Source: an uncultured Eubacteriales bacterium
GTDB lineage: Bacteria; Bacillota; Clostridia; Peptostreptococcales; Anaerovoracaceae
DNA: 64,000 bases
Assembly: GCA_910583765.1 (NCBI GenBank)
Contig: CAJTYS010000005.1
Coordinates: 79,418-143,417 of the forward strand
Direction: 5' to 3'
The notes under the pieces are model-generated. The model did not search any database. It worked only from the letters and a program-made list of their open reading frames with translations, and was not told where the DNA came from. Positions within the stretch are counted from its first letter, which is position 1. The number at the start of each line of letters is the position of its first letter. The translations under genes and the position numbers were made by a program. Of this stretch, positions 1 through 9,629 are shown piece after piece.

Positions 1-83
1 TTCACAGCAACAAAATGATTTCAATTGCCTAATCCAATTCAGGCAATCGAAATAAATAATAACTTATTTCAATTAAATTTGTA

Positions 84-122
84 GGGAGAAGAGAGGAACT
101 CTCCCGAAACTTACCAAGGAGG
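84..122 (+). promoter_or_regulatory. Flagellin leader with CsrA-like binding sites
   Basis: The 5' leader forms a short hairpin, GGGAGA (84-89) pairing with TCTCCC (100-105), whose loop carries a GGA within AGAGGAAC. A second GGA lies in the Shine-Dalgarno sequence AAGGAGG (116-122). One looped GGA plus one GGA on the ribosome site is the layout known for the Bacillus subtilis hag leader, where CsrA blocks translation until FliW removes it. csrA and fliW are not in this window, so regulation is inferred. Confidence 0.5.
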
Positions 123-129
123 TAAAACC

Positions 130-990
130 ATGAGAATCCAACATAATATTCCAGCGATTAGTTCACACAGAAACTTAACGAACAACAACAGCGCTCTGAC
201 AAAGAACCTGGAAAAACTGTCATCCGGCTACAGAATCAATCGTGCGGGCGATGATGCGGCAGGTCTGGCTATTTCCGAAAAGATGAGAGCACAGACCACT
301 GGTCTGGCAGCTGCTCAGAAGAACGCAGAAGACGGTGTGTCCCTGGTACAGACCGCAGAAGGCGCACTGACAGAAGTACACTCCATGCTGAACAGGATGG
401 TTGACTTGGCTGTTCAGTCTGCAAACGGTACTTACAGTTCTGCGAACCGTGCAGAGATGCAGAAGGAAATCAAAGCATTGTTCACTGAAATTGATAGAAT
501 CGGGCAGGCTTCTAACTTCAATGGAACTAAGTTGTTTGATGGTAGCACTGATAGTCTCAAGTTACATGTAGGTGAAACAGGTGATGACTTTAACACTATC
601 ACGGTTACCCTTAATGTTATGGCTAGTAACAGCATGATGGCAGTAGCAAGTGGACAGACTCAGCCAAGTGCAGTTAGTGCTAATACACAGGTTAACATTG
701 AAACTGCCGCTTCTGCTAAAGCTTCTATTTCTGTAATCAATGCGATTATTGATGGTATTTCATCCATGCGTTCAGACTTTGGAGCTCTGCAGAATCGTTT
801 GGAACACACAATCAACAACTTGAGCGTTCAGAATGAAAACATTACAGCTGCTGAAAGCAGAATCCGTGATGTAGACATGGCGAAAGAAATGATGGCTTAC
901 ACCAAGAATAATATTCTGGTACAGGCTTCTCAGGCTATGCTGGCTCAGGCTAACCAGGTTCCACAGGGTGTACTGCAGTTGTTACAGTAA
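130..990 (+). CDS. hag: Flagellin
   Basis: Major flagellar filament protein, exported and polymerised outside the cell. The 286 residues show the N-terminal D0/D1 region (MRIQHNIPAI, then NLEKLSSGYRIN and GDDAAGLAISEKMRAQ) and the C-terminal coiled region ending in ILVQASQAMLAQANQ. The central surface domain is short (about residues 140-200) and rich in Ser, Thr and Asn, which suits O-glycosylation. A strong AAGGAGG site lies 7 bases before the ATG, and a strong terminator follows, so the gene is probably one highly expressed transcript. The next genes are glycosyltransferases and sugar-nucleotide enzymes, as in known flagellin glycosylation islands; that link is inferred from position. Confidence 0.97.
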   Translation: MRIQHNIPAISSHRNLTNNNSALTKNLEKLSSGYRINRAGDDAAGLAISEKMRAQTTGLAAAQKNAEDGVSLVQTAEGALTEVHSMLNRMVDLAVQSANGTYSSANRAEMQKEIKALFTEIDRIGQASNFNGTKLFDGSTDSLKLHVGETGDDFNTITVTLNVMASNSMMAVASGQTQPSAVSANTQVNIETAASAKASISVINAIIDGISSMRSDFGALQNRLEHTINNLSVQNENITAAESRIRDVDMAKEMMAYTKNNILVQASQAMLAQANQVPQGVLQLLQ

Positions 991-1027
991 CGCTTATTGC
1001 GAGTGAACCTATTATTCTCATGAACAG

Positions 1028-1060
1028 AAAGGGCCGGACCAAATTGGTCCGGCCCTTTTA
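1028..1060 (+). terminator. Rho-independent terminator of flagellin
   Basis: A perfect 13-bp GC-rich stem, AAAGGGCCGGACC (1028-1040) with GGTCCGGCCCTTT, has a 5-base loop and runs into TTTT. It separates flagellin from the glycosyltransferase genes. Confidence 0.93.
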
Positions 1061-1099
1061 CTATATAAATTTCATAGAGTGAAATAAGGAAATGACAAA

Positions 1100-2428
1100 A
1101 TGGAAGAGACGAATATTCGATTGTCACAATGTATGATTGTTAAAAATGAAGAAAAGAATATAGAGCAAGCGCTTGCTTGGGGAAAAGATATCGTGTATGA
1201 GCAAATCGTTGTTGACACTGGCTCTACGGATCGTACTGTTGAATTAGCAAAAAAAATGGGAGCTAAAGTATTACATTTTACATGGGTAGGTGACTTTGCT
1301 GCTGCAAAAAATTATGCGATCGAACAAGCAAAAGGCAATTGGATCGCATTTCTAGATGCGGATGAATCTTTTTCAGAGAAAGATTCAAAAAAATTAATGG
1401 AACTTTTAAAGCAGGTTGATTCAAACCCACAGGCTGCCTTCATTCGTGCCAAGATGGTTCATCTGAATCAGGATGGATCAGTAATAGCCGTTTCTTCTCA
1501 AGATAGAGTTTTTCGAAATCATCCAGATATCCGTTATCGCAATCGTATCCATGAACAGATTTATAATTATGGAAATGCTAAGTTAAAATGTCTTGATGCG
1601 CAGGAAGATTTGATGATTCTTCATGTGGGTTATGGAATGCAGGTAGATCGTCCACAAAAAGGTTTACGTAATGCACAGTTGCTTAAGAAAGAGTTAGAAC
1701 AAGACCCAAACAATGGGTTACTATTAATGTATTTGGGGGATGCTTATGATATGGCCTCACAGACTTCAGAGGCTTTAGAGTGCTATCGGAGGGTATTGTG
1801 GGATACTTCGATTGATACTAGTGATGGTCTCTCTGCCCTTCAGTCTGGATTACAGATTTTAAGAATCCGGAGCAATGAACCAGTAGATGATATAAAAGAT
1901 GAACTTTTTAAAACCAGTGAAAGACTTCAAGAATTAGGAGGGGGATTGCACCCGGATCTTGATTACTTTAAGGGAGTTTGGTATTTAAAATCTGGGCAAT
2001 TAGATCAGGCGGCTGTATTATTCGAAAATGCTTTAGAAAAGTTAGAGTGGAACCAAGATGGGAATGTTGCAAAAATGACATCGAATTTGGAAATTCCAAA
2101 TCGAGTTGTGGCTGCAGTTGCGTTAAATAGGAGAGAACTTCAAAAAGCGGTCCGTTTTGCGGTTGCTGCATTGCGTATTGACCGTTATTCAGAAGATTCC
2201 ATAAAAATATTGCTGGCAGCTTTCCGTATGGAGTGGAAAGAAGGAAAGAGTGCGGACTCCTATTGGGATTTTCTCAAACAGCTATATGATGTAGGCAATT
2301 TAAAAGATATGCTGATTTTATATAAATTTGCAAAGGAACTTCAATTCGATAAATTGGAAGAGAAGGTGTGGGAGGTTCTACCAGAGGAAGCCAAGGAGCA
2401 ATTGAAAGGAAATCATTATGATAAATAA
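1100..2428 (+). CDS. GT2 glycosyltransferase with C-terminal TPR-like repeats
   Basis: Likely cytoplasmic glycosyltransferase of family GT2, of the WaaE-like type. The N-terminus has the GT-A nucleotide-sugar motif (CMIVKNEEKNIEQAL, then VVDTGSTDRTVELA) and a metal-binding DAD (FLDADES) near residue 90. From about residue 190 on the protein is helical and TPR-like, a layout seen in O-glycosyltransferases that recognise protein acceptors. It is the first gene after flagellin and overlaps the next gene by 11 bases, so it probably starts a glycosylation operon. Donor sugar and acceptor are not known; flagellin is the obvious candidate. Confidence 0.85.
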   Translation: MEETNIRLSQCMIVKNEEKNIEQALAWGKDIVYEQIVVDTGSTDRTVELAKKMGAKVLHFTWVGDFAAAKNYAIEQAKGNWIAFLDADESFSEKDSKKLMELLKQVDSNPQAAFIRAKMVHLNQDGSVIAVSSQDRVFRNHPDIRYRNRIHEQIYNYGNAKLKCLDAQEDLMILHVGYGMQVDRPQKGLRNAQLLKKELEQDPNNGLLLMYLGDAYDMASQTSEALECYRRVLWDTSIDTSDGLSALQSGLQILRIRSNEPVDDIKDELFKTSERLQELGGGLHPDLDYFKGVWYLKSGQLDQAAVLFENALEKLEWNQDGNVAKMTSNLEIPNRVVAAVALNRRELQKAVRFAVAALRIDRYSEDSIKILLAAFRMEWKEGKSADSYWDFLKQLYDVGNLKDMLILYKFAKELQFDKLEEKVWEVLPEEAKEQLKGNHYDK

Positions 2429-4757
2429 GGACTATAAGTTGGCACTGGAACAAATCGAACAGCAATTAGAAAACTATCAATATACAGAGGCGCATGAAAA
2501 TATCAAATGGTTAAAGGGATTGAAGCCAATTCCTTTAAAACTAAACGTATTAGAAGCGAGATACTATTTGATGACGGAAGATTATGAGAAAGTTACGCAA
2601 TGTTTGGACAACAAGTGGAAACCTGACTATGATTATGATGGCCTGTTCGATGCTATGCAGGTTTACGAAGAACTGTGGAGCAAGCTAGGCAATGAGAAAG
2701 AGGCTGCTAGATATCATTATACGAAACTGTTGGTTCGATATATGGGAACAGATACGCAGCAGTGGCAGGAGTGTCAGGAGTTACAACATCAGACGGAAGT
2801 CTTAGGACAAAGATTTTATGAGACAAAGGATTGGAAGACTGCGGAAGAACTGGCCGATACTGTATATACCATGTCAGATGCTGTTTGGTATGTTGTGATA
2901 CAGCAATATTTTCAGGCCAAAGGAATTGCTATAGCAGGGACTTCGACTCAAGATTGGATAGAAAAGCTGCCAAACATGGGTTGGATCAAAGAGCAACTTG
3001 AATGTCCTGGTCGCAGTGTGATCATTATAGCAGAAGAGCATAATGTGAATAGCTGTAAAGCTATGGCTCAGATGCTTGCAGAGATGGAAAAGCAAGTATA
3101 TCTGATTGCACCGCCAACATTGTGGGAACTGGAAGATGAAAATATTGTCATGGCAGATGAAAGCTTTCGTCTGCAAGAACAAGATACTTATGGCATCTAT
3201 TATGTTCCTTCTTTTTTTCTGGAAGCAGGGGGAGGACAGCGCTTTGACAATCGCGCAGCTATTGTCGGTTCGCTACTTCAATTAGAAGAGTTAGAAGGTT
3301 TAGCATTGATTATCTCCAGTGGAAATCTAGCGAATGATTTAGAGTTAGAAGACATTTTAAGGAAACAATACTCAAGGTTCAATCTGGGATTAGGCGACTT
3401 GTTTGAATCCAATATTTCTATGGGCTGGGCAGGGGATTATCGAAAATATATCAGTACGATTTATAACTATGATGTAAATGAATGGATGAAGCGAGAACCT
3501 ACTTGTAGATATTCCATTGTGATTCCTGTGAGAGATTCTATAGAAACTTTGAGGCATACTTTGCAGACTTGTCTGGAGTTAGATTATCCAAAGGATCAAT
3601 ATGAAATTGTGATCAGTGATAACTCTAGCAATAAGAATGATGATATATATCAGTTATGTAAAGAGTTGGATGATTCTCGCATACAATATTACCGTACACC
3701 GAGGGAGTTACAGTTATCAAAGAGCTTTGAGTTCGCATTTTTGCAAACGCAGGGAGAATTTATGTTTTCTATTGGCGCAGATGATGCAGTGCTTCCTTGG
3801 GCTTTGCGGGTACTGGATGATGTGCGTGAGCGGTACCCAAAAGAACAAATTATTCAATGGCATCGTGGCTTTTATGTATGGAAAGGAAATAAGACTAAAA
3901 AAGAGAATCAGCTCGAAATTCCTGAAAAATATCAATTGGATGAATATAAGGAATACTATATTACGCATATTCAGTATATGAAAAATTTACTGCAGAACCC
4001 GCAAGTTATGTATGTTCTTCCTCTGCTTTATATCAATTCTGGATGTAAAAGGGAGTATATGTATCATCTTTTACAGGAGACGGGAAGACTATGGGATGGA
4101 ATATCGCAAGACATTTATATGGGCGTTGTCAATATTTTAATCAACAATCAAATTCTGAATTTGAGATACCCTTTGACGATAGCAGGAATGTCAAGTGTTT
4201 CTATTGGCGGGAATTCCATGTCACCAAAAGTAGATGATATCCAATCCGCAAAATTTCATGATGAAAGCAGGAAGACGGGAAATGTAGGTGCTTATTGTGA
4301 ATCCATGACAGAACGATTGCTGCCTAAGCTTGCTGGCCCTGATGTAGGAAATCTGTATCGTTCATTGCTTCGTGCCGCAGCAAGAGGAATCTTGCCAGAA
4401 ACTTATCTTGCGGAAATTTTTGATTGGAAAAAAATATTTTGGAATTGTATGATTCAACTGAATGCACGCAATGTAGAATTTGATAAATTGATTCATGGTG
4501 CTAGATATGCGGCCTCTTGGCATGGAGAGGAATTTTTAAAATGGTTCGATGATACTATCTATGAACCTATTATACAACCAACAAGGTATGAAGAAGAAAA
4601 GATTGATGCAATTGAAAAGATGCAGGCATATCAAGAAGGGCAAACCCAATATGGAGGACTTGTTGTAGATGCTTCAAAATACGGTGTGAAAAATATATAT
4701 GAGGCAGCACAGCTCTTTTGTGAATTATCAGGGTTAGGGGGCCTTGAAAGCGAATAG
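2418..4757 (+). CDS. Large GT2 glycosyltransferase with N-terminal helical region
   Basis: A 779-residue protein whose centre (about residues 364-470) is a GT2 domain: YSIVIPVRDSIETLRHTL, then VISDNSSNKNDD, and the acidic motif SIGADDAVLPW at the DxD position. The first ~150 residues look like TPR-type helices; residues ~150-360 have alternating strand/helix character and are not assigned. It overlaps the preceding glycosyltransferase and the following one begins 14 bases after its stop, suggesting co-translation. Probably part of the same flagellin glycan assembly; specificity cannot be read. Confidence 0.8.
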   Translation: MINKDYKLALEQIEQQLENYQYTEAHENIKWLKGLKPIPLKLNVLEARYYLMTEDYEKVTQCLDNKWKPDYDYDGLFDAMQVYEELWSKLGNEKEAARYHYTKLLVRYMGTDTQQWQECQELQHQTEVLGQRFYETKDWKTAEELADTVYTMSDAVWYVVIQQYFQAKGIAIAGTSTQDWIEKLPNMGWIKEQLECPGRSVIIIAEEHNVNSCKAMAQMLAEMEKQVYLIAPPTLWELEDENIVMADESFRLQEQDTYGIYYVPSFFLEAGGGQRFDNRAAIVGSLLQLEELEGLALIISSGNLANDLELEDILRKQYSRFNLGLGDLFESNISMGWAGDYRKYISTIYNYDVNEWMKREPTCRYSIVIPVRDSIETLRHTLQTCLELDYPKDQYEIVISDNSSNKNDDIYQLCKELDDSRIQYYRTPRELQLSKSFEFAFLQTQGEFMFSIGADDAVLPWALRVLDDVRERYPKEQIIQWHRGFYVWKGNKTKKENQLEIPEKYQLDEYKEYYITHIQYMKNLLQNPQVMYVLPLLYINSGCKREYMYHLLQETGRLWDGISQDIYMGVVNILINNQILNLRYPLTIAGMSSVSIGGNSMSPKVDDIQSAKFHDESRKTGNVGAYCESMTERLLPKLAGPDVGNLYRSLLRAAARGILPETYLAEIFDWKKIFWNCMIQLNARNVEFDKLIHGARYAASWHGEEFLKWFDDTIYEPIIQPTRYEEEKIDAIEKMQAYQEGQTQYGGLVVDASKYGVKNIYEAAQLFCELSGLGGLESE

Positions 4758-4770
4758 CAGGGAGAATGTG

Positions 4771-6444
4771 ATGATTGAAAACCAGGAATTAGCGTATGGA
4801 TTGATAGAAAAGATGGAGACTTTGCTGGAAGTTTCAAAGATGTTGGCTGACCTTATTCAGAATGCAGATGTTAAAGGGGTTTCTATGTTAGTAGAGAATA
4901 TGGAGGCGACTTTAACAGAGTTTGTAGAAGTTTCAGACTCCTTGAAAAAGGAGGAGGAAGCAATAAATCTGTATGAGGCATCATTGTCTATTCAAAAATC
5001 TCTTGCTTTGATATGGTCGGATTACAGCAAAAAGAATAAAATAGAACAAGTAATCAAAAAAATAAAATACGAGATGATTCCTTTGATTGAAGAGATGCGT
5101 GCAAATTTCTATTTTTGGGGATGTATTTATCCAGATCAGAAAAAGATGGATCACTATTATCAGAAGGAGATTTATGAACATTACCATAATACCTATTTGG
5201 AATATGCGCAAGCAACAGGGATTTATCCTTACGAAGTGTCTATTATAGTAGTAGGATATAATAAATTAGATTATACTCGAATGTGCGTAGAAAGTTTGTT
5301 AAGATTCATACCAAAGGATTTGGAATATGAACTGATTTTGGTAGATCACGGCTCTAATGACGGCACAAAAGAGTATTTTGAAAGCATCGAGCCTGATAAA
5401 CAGTTGGATATTGCTGTAAATGGAGGAGGTGCTAGCGCTGTTTATCGGATTTGTGAAGGAAGATATTCTTTGCACATCAGTAATGATGTTTTGCTTACGC
5501 CAAATGCCATTGAAAACATGTTGCATTGCATGCGTTCTGATGAAAATATTGCTTGGGTGGTACCATCGACTTCAAATGTAGCAAATTATCAAACAATCCT
5601 TTTGCCATACCATAATAATATGGAGCAACTTGAGATTGTTGCGAAGATAAATAATCAGAGAGACCCCTTCCGTTGGGAACAGCGAGTTCGATTATGTAAT
5701 CCTATTGATTTGAAGAGAAATGAAGCCTTCTATAAGACACAGGCAGCCAATTACCCTTTCTCTAAAACAGAGATAGCGTTTCCAGATGATAAAATATCCT
5801 TATTGCTAAGGCGGAATGGTTACAAATTGATGTTGGCAAAGGATGCTTATTGTCATCATTTTGGTTCGGTCACTTTAAAAGAAGAATTTGAAAAACAAGA
5901 TGAAGAAAAGCTTTATTTACAAGTACGGGAATCGTTTCAGGATGCATTCCAGATAGACCCGTGGGGAAAAGGGCGTTGTTATGACCCGGCGTTATTTAAA
6001 ATTCTTCCTTGCGAAAGAATGGATTCCGTGCGTATACTTGGAATTAATGCTGGCATGGGGAGTAATCCTCTAAAAATCAAAGAGGCGCTGAAGGAAAATG
6101 TGCATAATACTGATTGCAAGCTGTATAACTATACCATGGAGCTTGCTTATGCAAAAGATTTAAAAGGAATTTCTGATGAACTACGGACATTGTCATCTTG
6201 GGCAGATTTTGAGACATGTAACCAAGGGCTTGATTTTGATTATATCTTGATAGAAGATTATTTAGAAAATCGGGATGATGTCCAAGAGCGGATATCAATT
6301 GTTACAAAATACCTCAAAGAAGGTGGATTCCTGGTTATTCGTTTGGCAACAGACCAGCTTGCCAGTTGGTGCGAACAGGTTTACTCCGCAATGATTACAG
6401 TTATGTCTGAAAGTACTGATTACTGGGCGATTATCAAAAACTAG
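4771..6444 (+). CDS. GT2 glycosyltransferase fused to a methyltransferase-like domain
   Basis: The ATG at 4771 is chosen because AGGGAG lies about 6 bases upstream; a longer frame would need a TTG at 4744 inside the previous gene. After a helical N-terminus of about 130 residues there is a GT2 domain (VSIIVVGYNKLDYTRMCVES, then LVDHGSNDGTKEYF, with SND near the metal site). The last ~170 residues contain ILGINAGMGSNPLKI and a strand FDYILIED, resembling a degenerate SAM-methyltransferase Rossmann domain. Third of three tandem large transferases after flagellin. The methyltransferase reading is tentative. Confidence 0.78.
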   Translation: MIENQELAYGLIEKMETLLEVSKMLADLIQNADVKGVSMLVENMEATLTEFVEVSDSLKKEEEAINLYEASLSIQKSLALIWSDYSKKNKIEQVIKKIKYEMIPLIEEMRANFYFWGCIYPDQKKMDHYYQKEIYEHYHNTYLEYAQATGIYPYEVSIIVVGYNKLDYTRMCVESLLRFIPKDLEYELILVDHGSNDGTKEYFESIEPDKQLDIAVNGGGASAVYRICEGRYSLHISNDVLLTPNAIENMLHCMRSDENIAWVVPSTSNVANYQTILLPYHNNMEQLEIVAKINNQRDPFRWEQRVRLCNPIDLKRNEAFYKTQAANYPFSKTEIAFPDDKISLLLRRNGYKLMLAKDAYCHHFGSVTLKEEFEKQDEEKLYLQVRESFQDAFQIDPWGKGRCYDPALFKILPCERMDSVRILGINAGMGSNPLKIKEALKENVHNTDCKLYNYTMELAYAKDLKGISDELRTLSSWADFETCNQGLDFDYILIEDYLENRDDVQERISIVTKYLKEGGFLVIRLATDQLASWCEQVYSAMITVMSESTDYWAIIKN

Positions 6445-6470
6445 AAAGGATGGGAAACACTAAAATCAAC

Positions 6471-7247
6471 ATGAAAGTAGTAATCCTAGCAGGCGGCTTT
6501 GGCACTCGCATCAGCGAAGAGAGCCATCTCAGGCCAAAGCCCATGATCGAAATTGGAGAAAAGCCAATTTTGTGGCATATCATGAAAGGATATTCCCATT
6601 ATGGCCATAATGACTTTATCATATGCTGCGGATACAAGCAGCATATGATAAAAGAGTGGTTTGCGGATTATTATCTCCACAACAGCGATGTGACTTTTGA
6701 TTTTACCGCAGAGAACCGCATGACGGTTCACAACAACGTGGCAGAGCCTTGGAAAGTGACCTTAGTGGACACAGGGCTCAACACCATGACAGGCGGCAGG
6801 ATCAAACGCATCGCTCCTTATATTGGAGACGAGCCGTTTCTCATGACTTATGGGGATGGTGTCGCGGATATTCCATTAGATCGTCTAATTGCGTTTCATA
6901 AAAATCATGGAAAAATCGCTACCATATCTACTGTCCAGACAACGCAGCGTTTTGGTGTCATTGACATTGAAAGCAATGGGAGCATCAGCTCTTTTCGAGA
7001 AAAATCTAAAATTGACAGCAGTGCGATCAATGGGGGCTTTATGGTATTGGAACCGGAAATTTTCCAGTATATTGACGGGGATGATACGGTTTTCGAGAAA
7101 AAACCGTTAGAACGGCTGGCAGAAGAAGGTCAGTTAATGGCCTTCCGCCACAATGGATTCTGGCAGTGCATGGATACCCAAAGGGATAAAGTCCAGCTGG
7201 AAGAACTATGGGAAAAGGGGACCGCACCCTGGAAGGTATGGAACTAG
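6471..7247 (+). CDS. rfbF: Glucose-1-phosphate cytidylyltransferase
   Basis: Converts CTP and alpha-D-glucose-1-phosphate to CDP-glucose, the first step toward CDP-3,6-dideoxyhexoses. The nucleotidyltransferase signature VILAGGFGTRI with downstream RPKPMIEIG is at the N-terminus, followed by the family-typical LVDTGLNTMTGGRIKRI and TYGDGVAD. The start at 6471 (MKVVILAGG) matches the family; an in-frame ATG at 6450 would add seven residues but sits directly against its only purine-rich site. It follows the glycosyltransferases by 26 bases and precedes rfbG, so the operon appears to switch here from transferases to precursor synthesis. Confidence 0.92.
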   Translation: MKVVILAGGFGTRISEESHLRPKPMIEIGEKPILWHIMKGYSHYGHNDFIICCGYKQHMIKEWFADYYLHNSDVTFDFTAENRMTVHNNVAEPWKVTLVDTGLNTMTGGRIKRIAPYIGDEPFLMTYGDGVADIPLDRLIAFHKNHGKIATISTVQTTQRFGVIDIESNGSISSFREKSKIDSSAINGGFMVLEPEIFQYIDGDDTVFEKKPLERLAEEGQLMAFRHNGFWQCMDTQRDKVQLEELWEKGTAPWKVWN

Positions 7248-7249
7248 CT

Positions 7250-8314
7250 ATGGGATTTTACAAAAATAAAAAGGTACTTGTTACGGGCCATACAGGTTTT
7301 AAAGGCAGCTGGCTTTGTCAGGTTCTGTTAGAGGCTGGCGCTGACCTTGTTGGGTATGCGTTAGTGCCACAGGGTGAGCAAAATCTTTTTTCCTTGTGCG
7401 AACTGCAAACTCATATGAACTCGATTTTTGGTGATATACGAGATTACGAACGTTTACAGGCGATCGTCCATGAAACCCAGCCGGAAATCGTGTTTCATTT
7501 AGCTGCCCAGCCCATTGTCAGAGATTCTTATAAAGAACCACGATACACCTATGACACGAATGTAATGGGGACGGTGAATCTGTTGGAATCCATACGGCAG
7601 GAAGAAAGCGTCAGATCCGTTGTCAATGTGACCACAGACAAGGTTTACGATAACCAGGATTTGGACAAATCATTCAGCGAGGGAGATCGACTGGATGGCT
7701 ATGATCCTTATTCTAATAGCAAATCCTGCTCTGAGCTTGTGACTCACAGCTACCAACGTTCATTTTTTATGGATCGCAAGATTGCTGTTTCTACTGCTAG
7801 AGCAGGGAATGTCATTGGCGGCGGTGATTTTGCCAAAGATCGAATCATACCCGATTGTGTGAGAGCTGCGATGACCAAAAAAAATATTGTAATTCGCAAT
7901 CCATATTCGATTCGCCCTTACCAACATGTACTAGATCCCATTTTTGCCTACTTGATGATCGCAAGAACGCAGTACGAGGATAATGGGCTGCAAGGAAGCT
8001 ACAATGTAGGACCAGATGATCAGGATTGCGTTACTACTGGTGAACTAGCAGACTTGTTTTGCAGAAAATGGGGAAATATCAGCTGGGTAAATCAGCATGA
8101 TGGTGGCCCCCATGAAGCTTCATTTTTAAAGCTGGATTGCGGCAAAATAAAAGAAAAAATGAAGTGGAGGTCCGTATGGCATATTGAAACCGCAATAGAA
8201 AAAACCATTCAGTGGACTAGAGAATATCTTTCTGGAACAGATGTGTCCTCGGTAATGGAGCAGCAGATCAGGGAGTTTGCAAAGGAGCGGCAGCATGACA
8301 GAACAGCAGGATAG
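7250..8314 (+). CDS. rfbG: CDP-glucose 4,6-dehydratase
   Basis: Extended short-chain dehydrogenase that turns CDP-glucose into CDP-4-keto-6-deoxyglucose. It shows the NAD motif GHTGFKGSWL near the N-terminus, HLAAQPIVRDSY, a TTDKVY segment, and the catalytic YDPYSNSK region with Tyr-x3-Lys. The ATG at 7250 is favoured because it starts directly before the fold; a frame from 7208 would overlap rfbF by 40 bases. The tail overlaps rfbH by 20 bases, so rfbF, rfbG and rfbH look translationally coupled. Confidence 0.93.
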   Translation: MGFYKNKKVLVTGHTGFKGSWLCQVLLEAGADLVGYALVPQGEQNLFSLCELQTHMNSIFGDIRDYERLQAIVHETQPEIVFHLAAQPIVRDSYKEPRYTYDTNVMGTVNLLESIRQEESVRSVVNVTTDKVYDNQDLDKSFSEGDRLDGYDPYSNSKSCSELVTHSYQRSFFMDRKIAVSTARAGNVIGGGDFAKDRIIPDCVRAAMTKKNIVIRNPYSIRPYQHVLDPIFAYLMIARTQYEDNGLQGSYNVGPDDQDCVTTGELADLFCRKWGNISWVNQHDGGPHEASFLKLDCGKIKEKMKWRSVWHIETAIEKTIQWTREYLSGTDVSSVMEQQIREFAKERQHDRTAG

Positions 8315-9629
8315 ACAAGCGATATTAAAAAAGGTAGTGGAATACTATAAAAATCATAAAAAGCAAAATGAGAATTTTACACCAGGGGATCGAATCGCCT
8401 ATGCGGGGAGAGTCTATGATGAGTCAGAACTTGTAGAGTTGATCAATAGTTCCTTGGAATTTTGGCTTACTGCGGGCCCATATACCGAGCAATTTGAAAA
8501 GAAGCTGGCAGCTTACTTAGGTGTTTCATTTTGCAGCCTTGTCAATTCAGGGTCAAGTGCGAACCTACTGGCTTTCATGGCTTTGACTTCTCCTCTTTTG
8601 GGAGAAAGAGCCGTAAAACGTGGGGACGAGGTGATTACTGTGGCCGCTGGTTTTCCTACGACCATTGCGCCGATGATTCAGTATGGGGCGATTCCAGTTT
8701 TTGTGGATATCACAATACCTCAATATAATGTGGATTGCGATCAATTGCAAAAAGCTTTGTCGCCAAAGACAAAAGCTGTCATGTTAGCGCATACGTTAGG
8801 CAATCCATTTGATTTGCGCAGAGTTAGAGACTTCTGTGATCAAAACGGGTTATGGCTGATTGAGGACAATTGCGACTCGTTAGGCAGCAGCTGCGCATTT
8901 AACGGGGAAATGAAATTTACAGGTACGGTTGGAGACATGGGCACTTCCAGTTTTTATCCCCCGCATCATATGACCATGGGCGAGGGCGGGGCCGTTTATA
9001 CAAGTGATCCTTTACTCAGCAAGATCGTGCGTTCCATGCGGGATTGGGGAAGAGATTGTACCTGTCCTTCAGGCTGTGATAATTTGTGTGGACATCGTTT
9101 TGATGGACAATTTGGCTCTTTGCCAAAAGGTTACGATCACAAATATGTGTATTCTCACTTTGGATATAATTTAAAAGCCACTGACATGCAGGCGGCAATT
9201 GGATGCGCGCAATTAGAAAAATTGCCTGATTTTACGGAAAGACGAAAAGCAAATGGGGCATACCTGCAGGAAGGTATGAAAGACCTGGATCAATGGCTCA
9301 CGCTTCCAGAAAAGTTACCAGGGAGCGAGCCTTCTTGGTTTGGATTTTTTATTACTTGTAAAGAAGGAATCAATAGAAACGCGCTTGTTCAGCATTTGGA
9401 AAGCAAAAATATCCAGACCAGAATGCTCTTTGGCGGAAACATGACAAATCATCCGTGTTTTGAGAACTTGCAAATGGACAAAGATTATCGGATCGTTGGA
9501 GATTTACAGCAGACCGACCGAGTGATGCAGGATGGCTTTTGGATCGGTGTTTATCCAGGCATGACAGAGACGATGCTAAATTATATGGTAGAAATGATAA
9601 CTGATGGGGTGAAAAGGATCAAGCCATGA
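8295..9629 (+). CDS. rfbH: CDP-4-keto-6-deoxyglucose 3-dehydrase (E1)
   Basis: PMP- and [2Fe-2S]-dependent enzyme that removes the 3-hydroxyl of CDP-4-keto-6-deoxyglucose. It has a DegT/DnrJ/EryC1 aminotransferase fold, but the usual PLP lysine motif is replaced by the E1 hallmark PPHHMTMGEGG, with His in place of Lys. The cluster of cysteines RDCTCPSGCDNLCGHRF fits the iron-sulfur site. The start at 8295 is supported by AAAGGAG at 8281-8287, giving 444 residues. The partner reductase E3 (RfbI/AscD type) is not in this window, so electrons must come from elsewhere. The next gene overlaps by ATGA. Confidence 0.93.
   Translation: MTEQQDRQAILKKVVEYYKNHKKQNENFTPGDRIAYAGRVYDESELVELINSSLEFWLTAGPYTEQFEKKLAAYLGVSFCSLVNSGSSANLLAFMALTSPLLGERAVKRGDEVITVAAGFPTTIAPMIQYGAIPVFVDITIPQYNVDCDQLQKALSPKTKAVMLAHTLGNPFDLRRVRDFCDQNGLWLIEDNCDSLGSSCAFNGEMKFTGTVGDMGTSSFYPPHHMTMGEGGAVYTSDPLLSKIVRSMRDWGRDCTCPSGCDNLCGHRFDGQFGSLPKGYDHKYVYSHFGYNLKATDMQAAIGCAQLEKLPDFTERRKANGAYLQEGMKDLDQWLTLPEKLPGSEPSWFGFFITCKEGINRNALVQHLESKNIQTRMLFGGNMTNHPCFENLQMDKDYRIVGDLQQTDRVMQDGFWIGVYPGMTETMLNYMVEMITDGVKRIKP

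Noticed and set aside
1..83. Sigma-28 promoter for flagellin
   Set aside because: No convincing TAAA-N15-GCCGATAA match is visible; only an ATTGCCT/AGGCAAT inverted repeat (24-47) of unknown role.
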